This document shows, in pieces, positions 1 to 5,048 of a stretch of DNA of 5,048 nt. The notes beneath the pieces were generated by a model that did no database searches, was not told the DNA's origin, and worked only from the letters and a program-made list of their open reading frames with translations. A program made the translations under genes and the position numbers. This DNA comes from an uncultured Lachnospiraceae bacterium. Its GTDB lineage: Bacteria > Bacillota > Clostridia > Lachnospirales > Lachnospiraceae. Numbering within the stretch: the stretch's first letter is position 1; the number at the start of each line of letters is the position of its first letter. Location of the stretch: the NCBI GenBank assembly GCA_948438565.1, contig CAOJLW010000183.1, positions 1 through 5,048 of the forward strand, read 5' to 3'.

Positions 1-630
1 CATGAGAGTCTAGCCGGGATTGTAGCGGGCAGAATCCGGGAAATGTACGGCCGCCCAGTATTTGTATTGACGGATGTGGAAGGGGGCGTAAAAGGCTCGG
101 GGCGTTCGATTGAGGCTTATTCTATGTACGAAGAGATGTGTAAATGCCAGGAGCTGTTTACGAAATTTGGCGGGCATCCAATGGCTGCCGGCCTTTCGAT
201 GCCAAAGGAAAATATGGAAGCGTTTCAGGAGCGGCTCAATACGAACGCATCCTTGTCAGACGAGGATTTTATCGCCAAAATTCTGATTGACGTGCCGATG
301 CCGCTTTCGTATGCGACCGTACGCCTGATAGAAGAGCTTAAGCTGTTAGAGCCGTTTGGAAAAGGCAATCAAAAGCCGGTTTTTGCAGATAAAAATATCC
401 GCATCCAGGAACGGCGTGTAGTTGGAAAAAATCAAAATGTGGTCAAGCTGACGTTACAGGATAGAACGGGGCGGTGTTATCCTGCAGTTTATTTTGGGAC
501 TGCGGATACGGCCGTTTTATTTCCAGGCAAAGGGGAAGTCATATCCATTGTGTATCATCCGGAAATCAATTGCTATATGGGCAGGGAATCGATACAGTTT
601 GTGATTTCCAGCTATTGCCTGCAATCTTAA
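1..630 (+). CDS. recJ: Single-stranded-DNA-specific exonuclease RecJ, C-terminal part (5' end outside window)
   Basis: This is the last 209 codons of a gene whose start lies left of the window; the frame is open from base 1 and stops with TAA at 628-630. RecJ degrades single-stranded DNA 5' to 3' in recombinational and mismatch repair. Seen in the fragment: HESLAGIVAGRIRE at residues 1-14, the GSGRS motif at 32-36 and FGGHPMAAG at about 56-64, which together mark the DHHA1 domain of RecJ. LEPFGKGNQKPVF at about 116-128 opens the C-terminal OB-fold that binds single-stranded DNA. The catalytic DHH domain with its metal-binding aspartates would lie upstream and cannot be checked. The protein ends soon after the OB-fold, so it lacks the extra C-terminal domain of longer Bacillus RecJ proteins, which fits shorter clostridial forms. 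The ATG at 43 is internal, not a start. No convincing terminator follows the stop codon. Confidence 0.95.
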   Translation, partial: HESLAGIVAGRIREMYGRPVFVLTDVEGGVKGSGRSIEAYSMYEEMCKCQELFTKFGGHPMAAGLSMPKENMEAFQERLNTNASLSDEDFIAKILIDVPMPLSYATVRLIEELKLLEPFGKGNQKPVFADKNIRIQERRVVGKNQNVVKLTLQDRTGRCYPAVYFGTADTAVLFPGKGEVISIVYHPEINCYMGRESIQFVISSYCLQS

Positions 631-653
631 GCGTCCATGAATTAAATCTTAAG
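623..653. repeat. 9-bp direct repeat AATCTTAAG, two copies 22 bp apart
   Basis: AATCTTAAG occurs at 623-631, overlapping the recJ stop codon, and again at 645-653. The start-to-start distance is 22 bp, about two helical turns. Each copy contains the palindrome CTTAAG. The second copy ends 15 bp before the -35 box of the promoter at 668. The geometry would suit a dimeric activator, but so short a repeat can arise by chance in AT-rich DNA, and no known regulator is recognised. Confidence 0.3.
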
Positions 654-667
654 TTTTTATGATTCCT

Positions 668-696
668 TTGACAAAGCCGGGGATTTATGCAAAAAT
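668..696 (+). promoter_or_regulatory. Sigma-A-type promoter for the DUF1002 gene
   Basis: A perfect -35 box TTGACA at 668-673 is followed by a 17-bp spacer and a weak -10 box AAAAAT at 691-696, matching TATAAT at four of six positions. An extended -10 TGC at 688-690 directly precedes it and would compensate. Transcription would start near 703, giving a leader of about 25 nt with the ribosome binding site at 714-719. This implies that the downstream gene can be expressed independently of recJ. Confidence 0.55.
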
Positions 697-727
697 AAAT
701 GCGTGTTAGCGAGAGGAGGATTTTATC

Positions 728-2026
728 ATGATCAAAAAAAGATGGATGCGTTTTCTTAGCATTTGTATGGCTTTCACAATGATTATGGGATCTGCCGTAA
801 ACGTTGTCGCGGCAGCGCCGGAAGAACCGGTTGACGCGGTGACGTCAGGCAATGCGTCGGGTGATAAAGATGAGCCGGAGAGCGCTCCGACCATGGGGAC
901 AACCAGTCCGGATACGCCTGCCCAGTCGCCTTCCGGAAAAGATCCGTTGGACGAACAGGAAAATATATCCAATCCAGGCGTATCGTCCGACCAGGAGACG
1001 CCTTCCGGTTCCGGAGAGTCGTCCGGTCAGGAGACGCCAGGCAGCCAAGGCACGGACAATACCCCTCCGGCGTCTGACAAACAGCCGGATAAACCGACGC
1101 CAGTTCCGGAAGAACCCAATACGGAAAAGCAGGAGACGGAGCAAAAGGATATTTCCGGCAAAATTACCGTAGATGAGGACGTGTCCGGCAAGATCACGGT
1201 GGAAGAAGATAAAAATGACGATCAGGTTGAAATTAAAAAAAGTGATAAGCCATATCTGGCGTTAGGCGCGGATCTTTCGGCGGAGCAGCAGGCGACCGTA
1301 CTGGGTCTTATGGGAATTGACGGCAGTAAGCTTGCGGATTACAATGTGGTCTATGTCAATAATTCCGAAGAGCATCAGTATTTGGATTCTTACATTGATA
1401 GCAGCAAAATCGGTTCTCGTTCCTTGTCCTCTATTGTTATCGTAGAGCGCGGAGATGGCAATGGAATTAATATATCCACAAACAATATCTCCTATTGTAC
1501 GGTGGGGATGTACAAAAATGCCCTGGCCACCGCAGGCATTGCCAATGCGGATATTATCGTAGCGGCTCCATTTGCCATTTCTGGGACAGCCGCATTGGTG
1601 GGAGTCTTTAAGGCATACGAGCAGATGACTGGAGATACGATTGACGAGGAAAATATCGACGCCGCTTTGCACGAACTTGTCGTGACCGGATCGTTGGAGG
1701 CTTCCGGCGGCAGCGCAGATGAAGTGGAAGGGATGATTGCCTATGTCAAACAGGCGGTAGTTGAGCATGACCTGTCGGATGAAACGGAGATCCGAAAAGT
1801 TTTGGCAGAGGCCTGTGATAAATTTGACATTACCCTCAACGAAGAAGAGATAGGGGAAGTGGTCAAATTGATGCAGAAAATCAGCGATCTGGATTTGGAT
1901 TTGGATAAGCTGTTAAATTCCGCGCAGTCTATTTATGATAAAATCATGAATGCGGACAGCGGTTTTTGGGCAAAGCTCAAAGAACTGTTGATGACGATCA
2001 TCAATAAGATCAAAGAATTATTTTAA
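728..2026 (+). CDS. Secreted DUF1002-domain protein with long acidic Pro/Ser-rich linker
   Basis: This encodes 432 residues. The start is supported by AGGAGG at 714-719, 8 nt before the ATG. Residues 1-30 form a classic signal peptide: MIKKRWMR, a hydrophobic core to about residue 21, and a cleavage region VVAAAP near 26-31. Residues 31 to about 172 are a low-complexity linker rich in Pro, Ser, Gly, Glu, Asp and Thr, with two small repeat sets. From about 174 (KPYLALGADLSAEQQ) to about 375 the sequence has the features of DUF1002, the family of Bacillus subtilis YpuA: a leading segment with LADYNVVYVNNSEEHQYL, the ISTNNISYCTVGMYKNAL stretch, then IIVAAPFAISGTAALVGVFKAYE. The C-terminus, about 395-432, looks like acidic then lysine-rich amphipathic helices. 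There is no LPXTG sorting signal, lipobox or C-terminal membrane anchor, so release or non-covalent wall association is likely. The biochemical role of DUF1002 is not established. It has its own promoter and a strong terminator, so it is probably monocistronic. Family assignment is from recognised motifs, not a search. Confidence 0.88.
   Translation: MIKKRWMRFLSICMAFTMIMGSAVNVVAAAPEEPVDAVTSGNASGDKDEPESAPTMGTTSPDTPAQSPSGKDPLDEQENISNPGVSSDQETPSGSGESSGQETPGSQGTDNTPPASDKQPDKPTPVPEEPNTEKQETEQKDISGKITVDEDVSGKITVEEDKNDDQVEIKKSDKPYLALGADLSAEQQATVLGLMGIDGSKLADYNVVYVNNSEEHQYLDSYIDSSKIGSRSLSSIVIVERGDGNGINISTNNISYCTVGMYKNALATAGIANADIIVAAPFAISGTAALVGVFKAYEQMTGDTIDEENIDAALHELVVTGSLEASGGSADEVEGMIAYVKQAVVEHDLSDETEIRKVLAEACDKFDITLNEEEIGEVVKLMQKISDLDLDLDKLLNSAQSIYDKIMNADSGFWAKLKELLMTIINKIKELF
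983..1038 (+). repeat. Two 20-bp direct repeats encoding SSDQETP / SSGQETP in the linker
   Basis: Bases 983-1002 and 1019-1038 differ at two positions and lie 36 bp apart, exactly 12 codons. They encode SSDQETPSGSGE and SSGQETPGSQGT, so the linker appears to contain a recent in-frame 12-residue duplication. This is typical of secreted-protein linkers whose length varies between strains; the variation itself is inference. Confidence 0.65.
1151..1210 (+). repeat. Tandem 10-residue repeat, (I/V)SGKITV(D/E)ED twice
   Basis: Two adjacent 30-bp units, 1151-1180 and 1181-1210, encode ISGKITVDED and VSGKITVEED (protein residues 142-161). The DNA copies differ mainly at third codon positions (AAA/AAG, ATT/ATC, ACC/ACG, GTA/GTG) while the SGKITV core is identical. 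This suggests an old duplication kept by selection on the peptide, not a fresh slippage event. The unit sits between the disordered linker and the DUF1002 domain. Confidence 0.75.
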
Positions 2027-2052
2027 TTCGAGCGCTATATAAGAGAGAAAAG

Positions 2053-2078
2053 CCGGGGCATATCGCCCCGGTTTTTTT
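2053..2078. terminator. Rho-independent terminator between convergent genes
   Basis: A perfect 7-bp GC stem, CCGGGGC at 2053-2059 and GCCCCGG at 2065-2071, closes a 5-nt loop (ATATC) and is followed by seven T at 2072-2078. It lies 26 nt after the stop of the DUF1002 gene and is a strong terminator for it. The A-run at 2048-2051 can pair with part of the T-run. Read on the minus strand the same stem is followed by CTTTTCTCTC, a poorer T-tract, so it can plausibly also stop the opposing gene, but less efficiently. Confidence 0.92.
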
Positions 2079-2715
2079 ATGTGGCTGGAAACTGTTTGGC
2101 GCTTTTTCGGAAAAAACGCCAGAGATTAACCAGTATCGACCCTAACGCCATCAGGCTGCCGCCCGTTAATACAGCCAATAAAATCAGGCTTGGCAGATTT
2201 CGAAAATCCGGTTCGCTTATGTAGCAGGGATTGATTTTGGAACGAATGCCGTCTTGGGTCCAGGATAAATCGTCGGCCAATTGGGTAAGCAATGCGTCGT
2301 ATGCGTCATCCGAGCCAAGGATTTTCCCGTGTATAGAGGTTTCCTCTATCTGAGCAAGGCCATTTTGACAGGTGTCTGGATGAAGCAGCACGATGTAAGC
2401 TTTCCTGCGCTCTGCATCCTGACAATAATAAAAATATCCGGTGGCACGATTGTGACGCGTCTGCGTATATCCGGTAAATTTTAAATGATGCAACGTAACG
2501 GTAATATACGCGTCGCCTTTTTTGTATAGCGTTTCGATATCGGAAAGCCTGGACAATGCAGTGGGGCGCAAAGTGGAGGTGATTGGAAAAGAACAGAACA
2601 GGATAACGTTAAACAGGAGATAAAGGGCAGGAGGGATCAGATGCCTAAACGGACGTTTATGGGCAGACGAAGCGTCTGGCGTATGTATGCTGTTGTTATT
2701 TTGAATTGGATTCAT
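2077..2715 (-). CDS. Hypothetical protein with two transmembrane segments and a large outside loop
   Basis: I do not recognise this 212-residue protein. The start at 2715 (MNPIQNNN) is preferred over the upstream in-frame ATG at 2742, because AGGAG (plus-strand 2724-2728) lies 8 nt before it, while nothing resembling a ribosome binding site precedes 2742. After a short polar N-terminus with KRPFRH comes a first membrane segment at about residues 25-45, then about 125 mostly polar residues, then a second membrane segment at about 174-197 followed by RFFRKSAK. The flanking positive charges predict both ends inside and the central region outside. The loop has a tyrosine-rich stretch (GYFYYCQ) followed by AYIVLLHPDTC, which look like beta strands, and three cysteines (about 98, 116, 164). 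The topology suggests a small surface or sensor-like membrane protein, but no function can be given. It is transcribed from its own promoter, convergent with the DUF1002 gene and divergent from the methyltransferase operon. Confidence 0.82.
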   Translation of the reverse strand: MNPIQNNNSIHTPDASSAHKRPFRHLIPPALYLLFNVILFCSFPITSTLRPTALSRLSDIETLYKKGDAYITVTLHHLKFTGYTQTRHNRATGYFYYCQDAERRKAYIVLLHPDTCQNGLAQIEETSIHGKILGSDDAYDALLTQLADDLSWTQDGIRSKINPCYISEPDFRNLPSLILLAVLTGGSLMALGSILVNLWRFFRKSAKQFPAT

Positions 2716-2723
2716 AGCGTATA

Positions 2724-2728
2724 CTCCT
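2724..2728 (-). promoter_or_regulatory. Ribosome binding site that fixes the start at 2715
   Basis: On the minus strand AGGAG sits 8 nt upstream of the ATG at 2715. The longer reading frame beginning at 2742 would place this site inside the coding region, and its ATG would be only about 11 nt from the predicted transcription start with no ribosome binding site, so the shorter protein is the better model. Confidence 0.75.
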
Positions 2729-2759
2729 AAGTTAAATTTCATGTCAGAGAATCAAAGTT

Positions 2760-2788
2760 AGTATAGGAGATTGCCGGAGGCTTGTCAA
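2760..2788 (-). promoter_or_regulatory. Near-consensus sigma-A promoter for the two-TM protein gene
   Basis: Read on the minus strand, TTGACA (plus-strand 2783-2788) and TATACT (2760-2765) are separated by exactly 17 bp. This matches eleven of twelve consensus positions and predicts strong constitutive initiation near 2753, giving a leader of about 38 nt before the ATG at 2715. Confidence 0.85.
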
Positions 2789-2814
2789 TAGAAGAGGCCA
2801 TAGGCGCTCCCTGC

Positions 2815-2833
2815 CCTTTTCGGACGAAAAAGG
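2815..2833. promoter_or_regulatory. Imperfect palindrome between divergent promoters, possible operator
   Basis: CCTTTTCG at 2815-2822 and CGAAAAAGG at 2825-2833 form an inverted repeat with a 2-nt centre; the right arm carries one extra A. It ends one base before the -35 box of the rightward promoter and lies in the 46 bp between the two divergent -35 boxes. The position fits an operator for the methyltransferase-hslO-nadE operon or for both directions. It is not followed by a T-run, so it is not a terminator. No known regulator's consensus is recognised. Confidence 0.4.
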
Positions 2834-2834
2834 A

Positions 2835-2863
2835 TTGTACTTCCGCAAAAATATGCGTATAAT
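2835..2863 (+). promoter_or_regulatory. Sigma-A-type promoter of the methyltransferase-hslO-nadE operon
   Basis: A perfect -10 box TATAAT at 2858-2863 is preceded at 17 bp by a weak -35 box TTGTAC at 2835-2840, which keeps only TTG of the consensus. Transcription would start near 2870, leaving a leader of about 33 nt with AGGAG at 2891-2895. A weak -35 box beside a palindrome is compatible with regulated expression. Confidence 0.72.
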
Positions 2864-2902
2864 AGGTAAACGATAGGAACACTGCCACACAGGAGAAAGA
2901 AA

Positions 2903-3652
2903 ATGGAAGCATACAGTGGATTTGCAGAAGTATACGATATGTTTATGGACAATGTACCTTATGAAGCATGGAGCGCCTATCTGGTTCGTACGCTGCGTCA
3001 ATACGGCATTATGGACGGCCTGGTTTTGGACTTGGGCTGCGGGACAGGACAGGTGACCCGTCTATTGGCAAAAGCAGGCTATGATATGCTTGGCGTGGAT
3101 ATTTCAGAAGAGATGCTTGGCGTCGCATTGGCGCAGGAAGGATCCGGATCGCAGATCCTGTATTTAAATCAGGATATGCGCGAGTTGGAATTATACGGCA
3201 CGGTTAAAGCGGTGGTCAGTATCTGTGATTCTATGAATTATATGACAGATGAGTCGGATTTGCTGTCTGTTTTTCGGCTGGTCAATAATTATCTGGATCC
3301 GGGCGGCATTTTTATTTTTGATTTGAACACCGTATATAAATACCGGGAGATTCTGGGGGAATCGACGATCTGTGAAAATCGAGAAGAGGGGAGTTTTATC
3401 TGGGAAAATGATTTTGATGAAGAACAAAAGCTCCATAGATACAATCTGACTTTTTTTGTAAAAGAAGAGGACGGAAGATATCGGAAATATGAAGAGGAAC
3501 ATATCCAGCGGGGATATTCGCTGGAGCGAATCCATGAACTGATGATAGAGTCGGGCATGGAATGGGTTGCCTGTTATGAGGCGTTTTCAAAGGACGCGCC
3601 ACGGAAAGAAAGTGCGCGTGTCTGTATCGTTGCCAGAGAGTGTACGAAATGA
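2903..3652 (+). CDS. Class I SAM-dependent methyltransferase (YqeM-like)
   Basis: This encodes 249 residues, with AGGAG at 2891-2895 placed 7 nt before the ATG. The Rossmann-type methyltransferase fold is clear. Motif I, VLDLGCGTGQ at residues 41-50, binds S-adenosylmethionine. The acidic end of strand 2 is D66 in MLGVDISEEM, and D91 in LNQDMREL probably contacts the adenine. VVSICDSMNYM at about 104-114 is the motif IV region, and DPGGIFIFDLNTVYKY follows as strand 5. The opening FAEVYDMFMDNVPYEAW is typical of the YqeM-like group of Firmicutes methyltransferases, whose substrate is unknown. The second half, about 150-235, is rich in charged and aromatic residues and probably forms the substrate cap. 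No RNA- or DNA-binding add-on domain is seen, which favours a small-molecule or modified-base substrate. It is the first gene of an operon, 16 nt before hslO. Confidence 0.9.
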   Translation: MEAYSGFAEVYDMFMDNVPYEAWSAYLVRTLRQYGIMDGLVLDLGCGTGQVTRLLAKAGYDMLGVDISEEMLGVALAQEGSGSQILYLNQDMRELELYGTVKAVVSICDSMNYMTDESDLLSVFRLVNNYLDPGGIFIFDLNTVYKYREILGESTICENREEGSFIWENDFDEEQKLHRYNLTFFVKEEDGRYRKYEEEHIQRGYSLERIHELMIESGMEWVACYEAFSKDAPRKESARVCIVARECTK

Positions 3653-3668
3653 AAGGATGGGTAGAACA

Positions 3669-4538
3669 ATGTCAGATTATATCGTGAGAGCAATGGCGGC
3701 CAACGGCCAAATCCGCGCGTTTGCGGTTACGTCTAAGGAGCTTGTAGAGGAGGCGCGGAACCGTCATAATACCAGTCCAGTGATGACGGCTGCGTTAGGC
3801 AGACTGTTATCCGGCGCCGTGATGATGGGTGCGATGATGAAAGGAGAAAAAGATCTTTTAACCGTGCAGATCCAATGCGGCGGTCCGGCAAAAGCGTTGA
3901 CCGTTACGGCGGATGCCAAAGGAAACGTCAAAGGCTACCCGGCGGAGCCGGATGTGGCGCTGCCGCCAAATGCGAAAGGGAAGCTGGATGTGGGGGGCGC
4001 GCTTGGCCTTGGCGTGATGAGCGTGATTAAAGATATTGGCATGAAGGAACCCTATGTAGGGCAGATAGCTTTGCAGACCGGAGAGATAGCAGACGACCTG
4101 ACCTATTATTTTGCCACTTCCGAACAGGTTGCTTCGTCCGTTGGATTGGGCGTTTTAATGAACCGGGATAATACGGTTCGGCAGGCAGGCGGCTTTATTA
4201 TTCAGCTTATGCCGTTTACGGCGGAAGAGACTATTCGCAAGTTAGAAGAGCGGATTGCAAGGCTTGAGAGCATTACGACGCTTTTGGAAAAAGGAGGCGC
4301 GCCAGAAATGCTGTTGCAGGAGGTATTGGGGGATATTCCGTTTGAGGTCATGGACACGCTGCCGGCCAGGTTTTATTGCGGTTGCTCGAAAGAGAAGATT
4401 TCCGGGGCTTTGGCTACGATTGGAAAACAGGATCTGGATGAAATGATTGCGGATGGAGAAACTATTGAAGTGAAATGTCATTTTTGCAATACCGGTTATA
4501 CGTTTCATACGGAAGAATTAAAGGAGATGCAGGCATGA
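3669..4538 (+). CDS. hslO: Hsp33 redox-regulated chaperone HslO
   Basis: This encodes 289 residues, the usual Hsp33 length. Hsp33 is a cytoplasmic holdase activated by oxidative stress: when its zinc-bound cysteines oxidise, zinc is released, the C-terminus unfolds and the protein binds unfolding clients. The N-terminal core begins MSDYIVRAMAANGQIRAFAV and includes GEIADDLTYYFATSEQ at about 138-153, a family hallmark. The C-terminal redox switch is complete: C237-G-C239, thirty residues, then C270-H-F-C273, so all four zinc ligands are present. The start at 3669 is chosen because it matches the family N-terminus and has GGATGGG just upstream. The frame is open further left to 3567, inside the methyltransferase gene, and an ATG at 3657 (MGRTMSDY) lacks ribosome binding site spacing. 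The stop codon overlaps the nadE start, suggesting coupled translation. Confidence 0.97.
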   Translation: MSDYIVRAMAANGQIRAFAVTSKELVEEARNRHNTSPVMTAALGRLLSGAVMMGAMMKGEKDLLTVQIQCGGPAKALTVTADAKGNVKGYPAEPDVALPPNAKGKLDVGGALGLGVMSVIKDIGMKEPYVGQIALQTGEIADDLTYYFATSEQVASSVGLGVLMNRDNTVRQAGGFIIQLMPFTAEETIRKLEERIARLESITTLLEKGGAPEMLLQEVLGDIPFEVMDTLPARFYCGCSKEKISGALATIGKQDLDEMIADGETIEVKCHFCNTGYTFHTEELKEMQA

Positions 4539-5048
4539 AGGACGGATATATCAAAGTAGCCGCTATTACGCCCGATGTCCGGGTGGCGGATACAAAATAC
4601 AATACAGAACGTATTTGTGAAAAAATCGGGGAGTGCAGCGCAAATGGGGTAAAAATACAGGTGTTTCCGGAGCTTTGCATTACCGGCTATACGTGCGGCG
4701 ATCTGTTTTTGCAGGATCAGTTGTTGTCGGGCGCTATGGAAGGACTGCGGGAAATTGTAAATTGTACGGCTGGGGTTGACGCCATTGTATTTGTAGGCTT
4801 GCCTTTTGGCCATAAGGGGAAACTGTATAATGTGGCAACAGCCATTTGTGACGGCAGAGTTTTGGGGATTGTCCCCAAAACATTTCTGCCCAACCATAAT
4901 GAGTTTTATGAAGCGCGCTATTTTGTAAGCGGTATGGAGGATACGGAACTGACTGAGATTTGCGGCGGTCAGGCGCCGATTGGGGTCAATCAGCTATTTG
5001 TCTGCGAGTCGGTGAAGGGTCTGGCCATTGCGGCAGAGATCTGTGAGG
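4535..5048 (+). CDS. nadE: Glutamine-dependent NAD+ synthetase, N-terminal glutaminase domain (3' end outside window)
   Basis: An open frame starts at ATG 4535 and runs off the right edge after 171 complete codons. AAGGAG at 4521-4526 lies 8 nt before the start, and the ATG overlaps the hslO stop as ATGA. NadE converts nicotinic acid adenine dinucleotide to NAD+ using ATP; the long form takes ammonia from glutamine. The visible part is the nitrilase-like glutaminase domain with its full catalytic triad: E46 in VFPELCITGY, K115 in IVPKTFLPN and C170 in AAEICE. YTCGDLFLQDQ at 52-62 and NEFYEARYF at 122-130 are typical of the NAD synthetase branch of the nitrilase superfamily, which separates it from a free-standing carbon-nitrogen hydrolase. 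The ATP-pyrophosphatase synthetase domain would follow downstream and is not seen here; about 640 residues would be normal for the whole protein. Confidence 0.93.
   Translation, partial: MKDGYIKVAAITPDVRVADTKYNTERICEKIGECSANGVKIQVFPELCITGYTCGDLFLQDQLLSGAMEGLREIVNCTAGVDAIVFVGLPFGHKGKLYNVATAICDGRVLGIVPKTFLPNHNEFYEARYFVSGMEDTELTEICGGQAPIGVNQLFVCESVKGLAIAAEICE

Noticed and set aside
640..660. Possible terminator for recJ around CTTAAG followed by TTTTT
   Set aside because: The only pairing is a short AT-rich self-complementary core without a loop or GC stem, so it would not form a stable intrinsic terminator.
728..817. Possible lipoprotein signal (LSIC near residue 10-13 of the DUF1002 protein)
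   Set aside because: The cysteine is inside the hydrophobic core, too close to the N-terminus, and is preceded by Ile where Gly, Ala or Ser is expected. A signal peptidase I site near VVAAAP fits better.
845..1172. Overlapping open frames on both strands (plus 852-1172, minus 845-1144) inside the DUF1002 gene linker
   Set aside because: Both give arginine-rich translations typical of out-of-frame reading of GC-rich Pro/Ser/Glu codons. Neither was given a ribosome binding site or recognisable motif, and the secreted-protein frame explains the sequence.
1262..1768. 168-codon minus-strand open frame opposite the DUF1002 domain
   Set aside because: It lies wholly antisense to a recognised domain, has no recognisable protein motif, and its translation looks like a shadow frame.
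3567..3668. N-terminal extension of hslO overlapping the methyltransferase gene
   Set aside because: The extra 34 residues do not resemble Hsp33, and MSDYIVRAM at 3669 matches the normal family start.
4505..4897. 130-codon minus-strand open frame opposite the hslO-nadE junction
   Set aside because: The plus strand there encodes conserved NadE catalytic residues and the hslO end. The antisense translation has no recognisable features.

Overview
The window looks like a chromosomal segment from a Gram-positive anaerobe of the class Clostridia, most likely a Lachnospiraceae-type gut bacterium. This is inferred from strong AGGAG-type ribosome binding sites, consensus TTGACA/TATAAT promoters, moderate GC content, the redox chaperone Hsp33 beside a long-form glutamine-dependent NAD synthetase, and a secreted DUF1002 protein. 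No mobile element, CRISPR array, tRNA or rRNA was seen. Five real genes plus the 5' part of a sixth cover almost the whole window.

Layout. (1) Bases 1-630 carry the 3' end of recJ, the single-strand-specific 5'-3' exonuclease of DNA repair. (2) A short gap with its own promoter leads to a 432-residue secreted protein at 728-2026: signal peptide, long Pro/Ser/Glu/Asp-rich linker with small internal repeats, then a DUF1002 domain. (3) A strong hairpin terminator at 2053-2078 separates it from a convergent minus-strand gene (2077-2715) for an unrecognised protein with two membrane segments. The stop codon of that gene lies at the terminator's T-tract. (4) A divergent promoter region (about 2716-2902) holds a near-consensus promoter for the minus-strand gene, a TATAAT promoter for the plus strand, and an imperfect palindrome between them. 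(5) From 2903 to the right edge runs a tight three-gene operon: a class I SAM-dependent methyltransferase, hslO (Hsp33) and nadE (N-terminal glutaminase part only). The gaps are 16 nt and then a 4-nt ATGA overlap.

How the genes fit together. The right-hand operon joins a redox-activated chaperone to the last step of NAD synthesis, with a small-molecule-type methyltransferase of unknown substrate as its first gene. The functional link (redox stress and cofactor supply) is inference. The recJ, DUF1002 and membrane-protein genes appear to be separate transcription units. Most of the content is ordinary core-genome material. The least explained parts are the DUF1002 protein with its repeat-bearing linker, the two-TM orphan, and the palindrome in the divergent promoter region. 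I did not find evidence for a new multi-gene system.
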